From Pedobacter roseus (GTDB lineage Bacteria > Bacteroidota > Bacteroidia > Sphingobacteriales > Sphingobacteriaceae), in contig NZ_CP060723.1 of assembly GCF_014395225.1 (NCBI RefSeq), positions 1,612,001-1,676,000 of the forward strand: a DNA stretch of 64,000 bases, given 5' to 3'. Below are positions 59,991 to 64,000 of this stretch, one piece after another. The position numbers and the translations under genes were made by a program. How positions within the stretch are numbered: the first letter of the stretch is position 1; the number at the start of each line of letters is the position of its first letter. A model generated the notes under the pieces. That model ran no database searches, was not told the DNA's origin, and was given only the letters and a program-made list of their open reading frames with translations.

Positions 59991-60557
59991 GTGAATAACA
60001 GTTTAAAGAGTTCAGTTCCAACAGATAGAGAGGTTATTTTAGGTATTCTAAATAACTCTGAAGATGCACTTAACAAGTTATACAAGGCTTATTATGCAAT
60101 GGTTTTGCAATTTATCCTTAATAATAATGGCGATGAAGATGATGCAAAAGATGTTTACCAGGAAGCCATCATTATATTATATAACAAAATTAAGGAAGGT
60201 AATTTTGAACTAAGCAGCAAACTCAAAACCTACATTTATTCGGTATGCCGCCGTATCTGGTTGAAGAAACTCAGCCTGAATAGTAAAAAGGCCGGCAATA
60301 TTACCGATTATGAAGATGTGTTTGCAGTAGAGGAAGATGTAGAGGAACATGAAGAAAAAGATGCTGCTTTTGTGAAAATGCAATCGGCGCTCGATCACCT
60401 AGGCGAACCTTGTAAAACCATTATTCAGGATTTTTATATCCACAATTTATCCATGCAGGATATTTGCGAAAAGTTTGGTTATACCAATACTGATAATGCA
60501 AAAACACAGAAATATAAATGCCTGCAAAGGTTAAAGAAAATATTTTTTCAACCATAA
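59991..60557 (+). CDS. ECF-type RNA polymerase sigma-70 factor
   Basis: 188 residues with a GTG start; no ATG, GTG or TTG codon follows in frame before Met37. Region 2 (about 20-95) includes ALNKLYKAYYAMVLQFIL, DDAKDVYQEAIIILYNKI and LKTYIYSVCRRIWLKKL. An acidic linker (EDVEEHEEKD) leads to region 4 (about 128-185) with LGEPCKTIIQDFYIHNLSMQDICEKFGY. The next gene, 8 bp downstream, has the look of an anti-sigma factor fused to a protease. Six copies of GGGTTAC-N15/16-G(T/C)AT(T/A)AA around the gene suggest that it drives itself and four lipoprotein genes. Confidence 0.9.
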   Translation: MNNSLKSSVPTDREVILGILNNSEDALNKLYKAYYAMVLQFILNNNGDEDDAKDVYQEAIIILYNKIKEGNFELSSKLKTYIYSVCRRIWLKKLSLNSKKAGNITDYEDVFAVEEDVEEHEEKDAAFVKMQSALDHLGEPCKTIIQDFYIHNLSMQDICEKFGYTNTDNAKTQKYKCLQRLKKIFFQP

Positions 60558-60565
60558 TAATTGAA

Positions 60566-61660
60566 ATGAGAAACGATTTGGAGTTAGATGCAATTATTGA
60601 AGATTATCTTTTAGGTAAACTTAATGCACAGGAAACTGAAGCTTTTGAACAGTTACGTCGTAATGATGCCACAGTAGATCATAAAGTAGTTTCGCATAAA
60701 TTCTTTTTAGAATCTATGGGGACGTTTGCCGGGCAGTTGCGTTTAAAGGAACAATTGAACCAGATCCATGCAGAAATTGATGTGGAAAGCTTGGCTAATG
60801 CGCTTAGGCCGCATCCATCAAGGGTGGTGCAGTTATGGCGTAAACATAAATCTGCAATTGCGGTAGCCGCTTCATTTTTAGTACTTTCACTGGTTTCTAT
60901 TTATTCTATCCAGCATAGCAGTAAACAGGAAGAACACTACAGGCAATTGAGCAATCAGGTAAATAAGGCCATAAAAACGCAAAATAGCCTGATCAGAAAA
61001 ATTAATAATAATACCACCACATCTGATAAGCCAAGCGTACAGAACAGCTTCGGCGGTACAGGTTTTGCCATTTCTACCAATGGTTATATTTTAACCAATC
61101 TACATATTATTAATGGTGCCGATTCTTTGTATGTGCAGAACAGTAAAGGTGAATCATTTAAAGTAAAATCGGTTTATACGGATCCACAGAACGACATTGC
61201 GATTTTAAAAATCAGCGATAAACATTTCAGTAATTTATCATCTATACCTTATAGTATTAAAAGAAGCATGAGCAGTATTGGCGAAATGGTATATACTTTG
61301 GGTTATCCAAAAGATGATGCAGTATTAGGCGAAGGTTATGTGAGTTCGAAAAATGGTTTTATTGGCGATACCACTCAATACCAGGTGGCCATTTCGGTTA
61401 ATCCTGGAAACAGTGGCGGACCAGTTTTAGATAACAACGGAAATTTAGTGGGGATTATCAGCGGTAAACCTGATCAGACAGAAGGTGCAGCTTTTGCAAT
61501 TAAATCAAAATACATTTTAGAAGCCATGAGGGCGATCCCTCAGGATTCATTAGGTGCAAATAAGCTTTCTGCTAATAAAAAGAGTTTGCTTTCTGGCCTA
61601 AAACGCACTAAGCAGATTGAAAAAATACAGGATTATGTATTCATGATCAAAGCTTACTAA
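60566..61660 (+). CDS. Membrane-anchored HtrA-like serine protease with anti-sigma-like N-terminus
   Basis: I choose the ATG at 60566 (364 residues), 8 bp after the sigma gene; an ATG at 60518 lies inside it. Residues 1-90 are cytosolic and start like anti-sigma proteins of the phylum (LDAIIEDYLLGKLNAQETEAFEQ). One membrane span lies at about 95-114, then a coiled linker. The periplasmic trypsin-like domain (about 142-340) has a complete triad: His180 (TNLHIINGA), Asp210 (QNDIAILKI) and Ser283 (NPGNSGGPVL), with spacings 30 and 73 close to DegP (30 and 75). No PDZ domain follows. It probably holds the sigma factor and senses envelope damage. A Zn-binding HxxxCxxC motif is absent. Confidence 0.85.
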   Translation: MRNDLELDAIIEDYLLGKLNAQETEAFEQLRRNDATVDHKVVSHKFFLESMGTFAGQLRLKEQLNQIHAEIDVESLANALRPHPSRVVQLWRKHKSAIAVAASFLVLSLVSIYSIQHSSKQEEHYRQLSNQVNKAIKTQNSLIRKINNNTTTSDKPSVQNSFGGTGFAISTNGYILTNLHIINGADSLYVQNSKGESFKVKSVYTDPQNDIAILKISDKHFSNLSSIPYSIKRSMSSIGEMVYTLGYPKDDAVLGEGYVSSKNGFIGDTTQYQVAISVNPGNSGGPVLDNNGNLVGIISGKPDQTEGAAFAIKSKYILEAMRAIPQDSLGANKLSANKKSLLSGLKRTKQIEKIQDYVFMIKAY

Positions 61661-61689
61661 GTAAAACCCCCAAACAAATTAATATGCTT

Positions 61690-61723
61690 AAACCCTGTTG
61701 ATCAAAAATCTTCAGGGTTTTTT
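61690..61723 (+). terminator. Terminator of the sigma/protease operon
   Basis: An 8-bp stem (AAACCCTG, 61690-61697 with 61713-61720) with a 15-base loop, followed by a T-run, 30 bp past the stop. Confidence 0.8.
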
Positions 61724-61823
61724 ATTGCAATTGTAATTTAGAGGTCTTAAAATCATATTATGTCTATGTATTTACTATAGTATTGTTTAGATTTGTTTTA
61801 ATCAACTTAAAAATTATCATATT

Positions 61824-62459
61824 ATGAGCATAAGACTAGGCGATATCGCACCGAATTTCCAGGCCAATACGTCCATTGGAGAAATCGATTTTTACGAATA
61901 TTTAGGTGATAGCTGGGGAGTACTGTTTTCGCACCCTGCAGATTATACCCCGGTTTGTACCACAGAATTGGGAAGAACGGCTGCGCTAAAAGGTGAGTTT
62001 GAAAAAAGGAATGTTAAAGTTTTGGCACTAAGTGTCGATTCTGCCGAATCGCACAAAGGCTGGATCAACGATATTAACGAAACGCAAAATACTTCAGTTG
62101 AATTCCCGATTATTGCCGATCCGGATAAAACTGTTGCCAACCTTTACGATATGATCCACCCGAATGCTTCAGAAACATTAACGGTTCGGTCATTGTTCGT
62201 TATCAGTCCTGATAAAAAGGTAAAATTGATGATTACTTATCCAGCTTCAACAGGCCGAAACTTTAATGAGGTATTGCGTGTAATCGATTCTTTACAGCTT
62301 ACCGCCAATTATAGCGTGGCTACACCAGCCGATTGGAAGGATGGGGAAGACGTAATTGTAGTTAACAGCATCAAAACCGAAGATATTCCGGCTAAATTTC
62401 CAAAAGGACACAAAGTAATCAAGCCATATTTACGTACTACACCTCAACCGAATAAATAA
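61824..62459 (+). CDS. Peroxiredoxin, Prx6 (1-Cys) type
   Basis: 211 residues. The peroxidatic Cys45 lies in HPADYTPVCTTELG. There is no resolving Cys in the C-terminal part, and the long C-terminal domain (TPADWKDGEDVIVV and PKGHKVIKPYLRTTPQP) is typical of Prx6-type enzymes. It reduces hydrogen peroxide and organic peroxides. ATG start, single gene. Confidence 0.95.
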   Translation: MSIRLGDIAPNFQANTSIGEIDFYEYLGDSWGVLFSHPADYTPVCTTELGRTAALKGEFEKRNVKVLALSVDSAESHKGWINDINETQNTSVEFPIIADPDKTVANLYDMIHPNASETLTVRSLFVISPDKKVKLMITYPASTGRNFNEVLRVIDSLQLTANYSVATPADWKDGEDVIVVNSIKTEDIPAKFPKGHKVIKPYLRTTPQPNK

Positions 62460-62513
62460 TTTTGGTAATATGCTTTTTGAAACGCAACATTCTTGTTGAA
62501 CGGCCAAAAAGGG

Positions 62514-62544
62514 GTTGCATTATAGGTGTAAATTATTATATTTG
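62514..62544 (+). promoter_or_regulatory. Promoter of the cold-shock gene
   Basis: GTTG (62514-62517, near TTTG), 19 bp, TATATTTG (62537-62544, perfect TAnnTTTG). A start near 62551 gives a leader of about 120 bases before the ATG at 62671, the long leader expected for cold-shock mRNAs. Confidence 0.55.
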
Positions 62545-62670
62545 ATAGTTTTGTTTCAATATTAACGCTCTAACTGATTGTTTATCCCATTTTTAAGAGT
62601 CAATTGGTTGAATGAAATGCTGATCAAAGCGTAAAAGGTTTATTTATTTTATACAATTTTTTATTTTTTT

Positions 62671-62868
62671 ATGGCAACCGGAAAAGTTAAGTGGTTTAAC
62701 ACTCAAAAAGGCTTTGGATTTATTGTACAAGAAGACAATAAAGACTTATTTGTACATTTTAAAGATGTTTTAGGTGGAATCGAAAGCTTGAAAGAAAACG
62801 ACACAGTAGAATTTGAAGTAGCTGAAGGCAGAAAAGGTTTACAGGCAGTAAACGTTAAAAAAGTTTAA
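62671..62868 (+). CDS. Cold-shock protein (CspA family)
   Basis: 65 residues, a complete cold-shock domain: GKVKWFNTQKGFGFIVQ (RNP1 KGFGFI), DLFVHFKDV (RNP2 LFVHF) and GLQAVNVKKV. It is a single-stranded nucleic-acid chaperone. The gene has a long AT-rich leader and a strong terminator and is very probably induced on cold or growth resumption. Confidence 0.97.
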   Translation: MATGKVKWFNTQKGFGFIVQEDNKDLFVHFKDVLGGIESLKENDTVEFEVAEGRKGLQAVNVKKV

Positions 62869-62901
62869 GCGATAATATAATCATTATTTCTTCATCCCTG
62901 C

Positions 62902-62929
62902 AAAAAGCCTTTCGGTAGAAGGGCTTTTT
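62902..62929 (+). terminator. Terminator of the cold-shock gene
   Basis: A 12-bp stem with one G-T pair (62902-62913 with 62918-62929, AAAAAGCCTTTC) and a GGTA loop, ending in a T-run, 34 bp past the stop. Confidence 0.88.
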
Positions 62930-63034
62930 GTATTTTGTAGCGCCTCGTTTGTCATTCTTAAAGTTTCGTCGGCATTTCTACTGAACAGTTCCTACATTTT
63001 TTTTGAAAAGCAGCAGCTGTGGTACATTGGGTCA

Positions 63035-63260
63035 GATAGTCCCGCCATTTGCTTAATCCCGATTGAAATCATTTAAGGATAAAATATAATACTCAAATCG
63101 GGATAACGCTGTCTGCCGGGTTTATTTAACAAACAATAATTGTACTATTTAAGCCAGCTAAACCCGATCTTAGCGAGATGCCGATATTTTCATCGGCAGA
63201 AGCGGGAGCGGGGGCTGTGGAATCCTAAAAGCTTTTGAACCTGCTTTCCAAAAAAAGTAA
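63035..63260. repeat. Dispersed structured repeat, copy B
   Basis: Fills much of the 472-bp gap 62869-63340. Relative of 30188-30380. The outer pairing is TAGTCCCGC near 63037 with GCGGGGGCT near 63215. Inner pairs are CCCGATT (63058) with AATCGGG (63096), CCGGGTTTA (63116) with TAAACCCG (63152), and GCCGAT/ATCGGC around 63185. It shares CTTAGCGAGATGCCGAT and CTGCTTTCCAAA with copy A. A structured RNA or a MITE-like element is possible. Confidence 0.6.
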
Positions 63261-63340
63261 CTGGTTTTTGATTTAATATTTTATAGGCTACAGATTTTTC
63301 ACTGGGTTCAGAATGACAGCCAATTCATTTAGAATAACAA

Positions 63341-64000
63341 TTAGTAATACTGTATAATCGACGCTTTTAAAATTACATTTTCTCCGTTGGCAATTTTTGT
63401 AAAAATCAAAAACTGCTCCTGATCAGACTTGATTTTATATTTCTTCACTAAATCTTCCGGCTTTGCAGGGTAATTACGGACAATTACATTTCCTTTTAAA
63501 TTTGTCTCCTTTTTCAGTTCTGCAGTACTTAATATGGCCTCAATTTTAAATATACGTCCAGGAAAATCAGTTTTAGTAATATTAGCAGTGAATAGCTGTG
63601 TTTGAGGATGTAATTTTGAAATACCGTAAGTCGAACCGATTAAGTTAAAGGCACCTGATTTTAATAGCGCAGCATCCGGCTCGTACAAATAATTATTGAT
63701 ACTTAGACTTTCGGCAAATTGTACGGTTCCATTTGCTACCGACCTGTAAAAAGAAAAGTCTTTTTCAACTTCATTATTAAGCGTTACTGCGATTACTTTA
63801 GTGTCTTTGTCGAATCCCTTATCAATTACCCATAAAAGTTCTTTGCATTCGTTTTTTACACTTACAATGTGTATTTCACTCACCTGTTTTAATTCGGCCA
63901 ACCCAGCAGAAATATCAAGCAATGGAGCAGTTTTGACAATAATCCTTGACGATTTCTTTAATAATGCATCCAGATTGCCTACAATATCAGGTGTGCAATC
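63341..64000 (-). CDS. THUMP-like class I SAM-dependent methyltransferase (partial, 5' end outside)
   Basis: The frame is open to base 64000, so this is the C-terminal 219 codons. The first visible residues (DCTPDIVGNLDALLKKSSRI, then IVKTAPLLDISAGL) followed by VSEIHIVSVKNECKELLWVI are the post-catalytic part of the Bacteroidota methyltransferases related to PG1098. FNLIGSTYGISKLHPQTQLFT and a C-terminal THUMP-like/ferredoxin-like part ending VILKASIIQYY follow. The SAM-binding half lies outside the window. An RNA substrate is likely for the family but not shown here. A TTG at 63922 would give a shorter frame but is an internal Leu. Confidence 0.82.
   Translation of the reverse strand, partial: DCTPDIVGNLDALLKKSSRIIVKTAPLLDISAGLAELKQVSEIHIVSVKNECKELLWVIDKGFDKDTKVIAVTLNNEVEKDFSFYRSVANGTVQFAESLSINNYLYEPDAALLKSGAFNLIGSTYGISKLHPQTQLFTANITKTDFPGRIFKIEAILSTAELKKETNLKGNVIVRNYPAKPEDLVKKYKIKSDQEQFLIFTKIANGENVILKASIIQYY

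Noticed and set aside
1..64000. tRNA, rRNA, transposase or integrase genes
   Set aside because: I looked for T-loop words, rRNA cores and transposase motifs and found none I could support; a covariance and profile search would settle it.

Overview
The window looks like chromosome from a Bacteroidota member, most likely a Sphingobacteriaceae (Pedobacter-like) strain. This is inferred from low-GC coding, TAnnTTTG-type -7 promoter boxes, lipoproteins of the C-K-K-D type, a TonB receptor with a carboxypeptidase-regulatory N-terminus, GH35/GH109/GH127 hydrolases and many short palindromic intergenic repeats. No rRNA, tRNA, CRISPR array or transposase was recognised.

Layout. 1-4.2 kb (minus): a type VI secretion cargo cluster with a VgrG spike, two unknown proteins and a DUF4280/PAAR-like tip protein that leaves the window. 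4.3-8.6 kb (minus): a toxin-immunity operon with a lipoprotein carrying a histidine-rich HNH/ENDO VII-like C-terminus, a SUKH-like protein, a small membrane protein and a leucine-rich secreted protein, closed by a terminator. The same 18-base word lies 220-270 bp upstream of both minus-strand units. 9-14.1 kb (plus): a frameshifted GH35 beta-galactosidase, a GH109-like Gfo/Idh/MocA protein and a NahK-like sugar kinase. 14.5-18.4 kb: GtrA plus a CDP-alcohol phosphatidyltransferase, a PhyH dioxygenase, a 112-bp tandem repeat array and an SDR. 18.5-22.4 kb: TonB receptor plus PepSY membrane protein. 22.7-29.1 kb: a stand-alone bacteriophytochrome followed by a giant CheB-CheR-PAS-histidine kinase. 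29.8-34 kb: SelW-like protein, OmpA lipoprotein, SDR and GH15. 33.9-38.7 kb: a NUDIX-type regulator with a degenerate Nudix box, divergent from galT-galK-sugar symporter across a perfect 19-bp inverted repeat. 39-46.7 kb: antiporter, RRM protein, sialate O-acetylesterase, GH127 and OmpA lipoprotein. 47-58.4 kb: small proteins, PAS kinase, Crp/Fnr regulator, ubiX, mtaB, lgt, an inositol monophosphatase, nfu and purB.

The most striking locus is 58.5-61.7 kb. Four tandem paralogous small lipoproteins, each with its own promoter and terminator, lie divergent from an ECF sigma factor. The sigma gene is followed by a membrane protein with an anti-sigma-like N-terminus and a periplasmic HtrA-like protease domain (H180-D210-S283). 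All four lipoprotein genes carry GGGTTAC-N15-G(T/C)AT(T/A)AA upstream, and the sigma gene carries two copies (N16 and N15). This looks like a self-contained, autoregulated envelope-stress regulon whose promoter can be read directly from the DNA.

The right end holds a peroxiredoxin, a cold-shock gene with a long leader, a copy of a dispersed structured repeat and the 3' part of a THUMP-like SAM methyltransferase gene.
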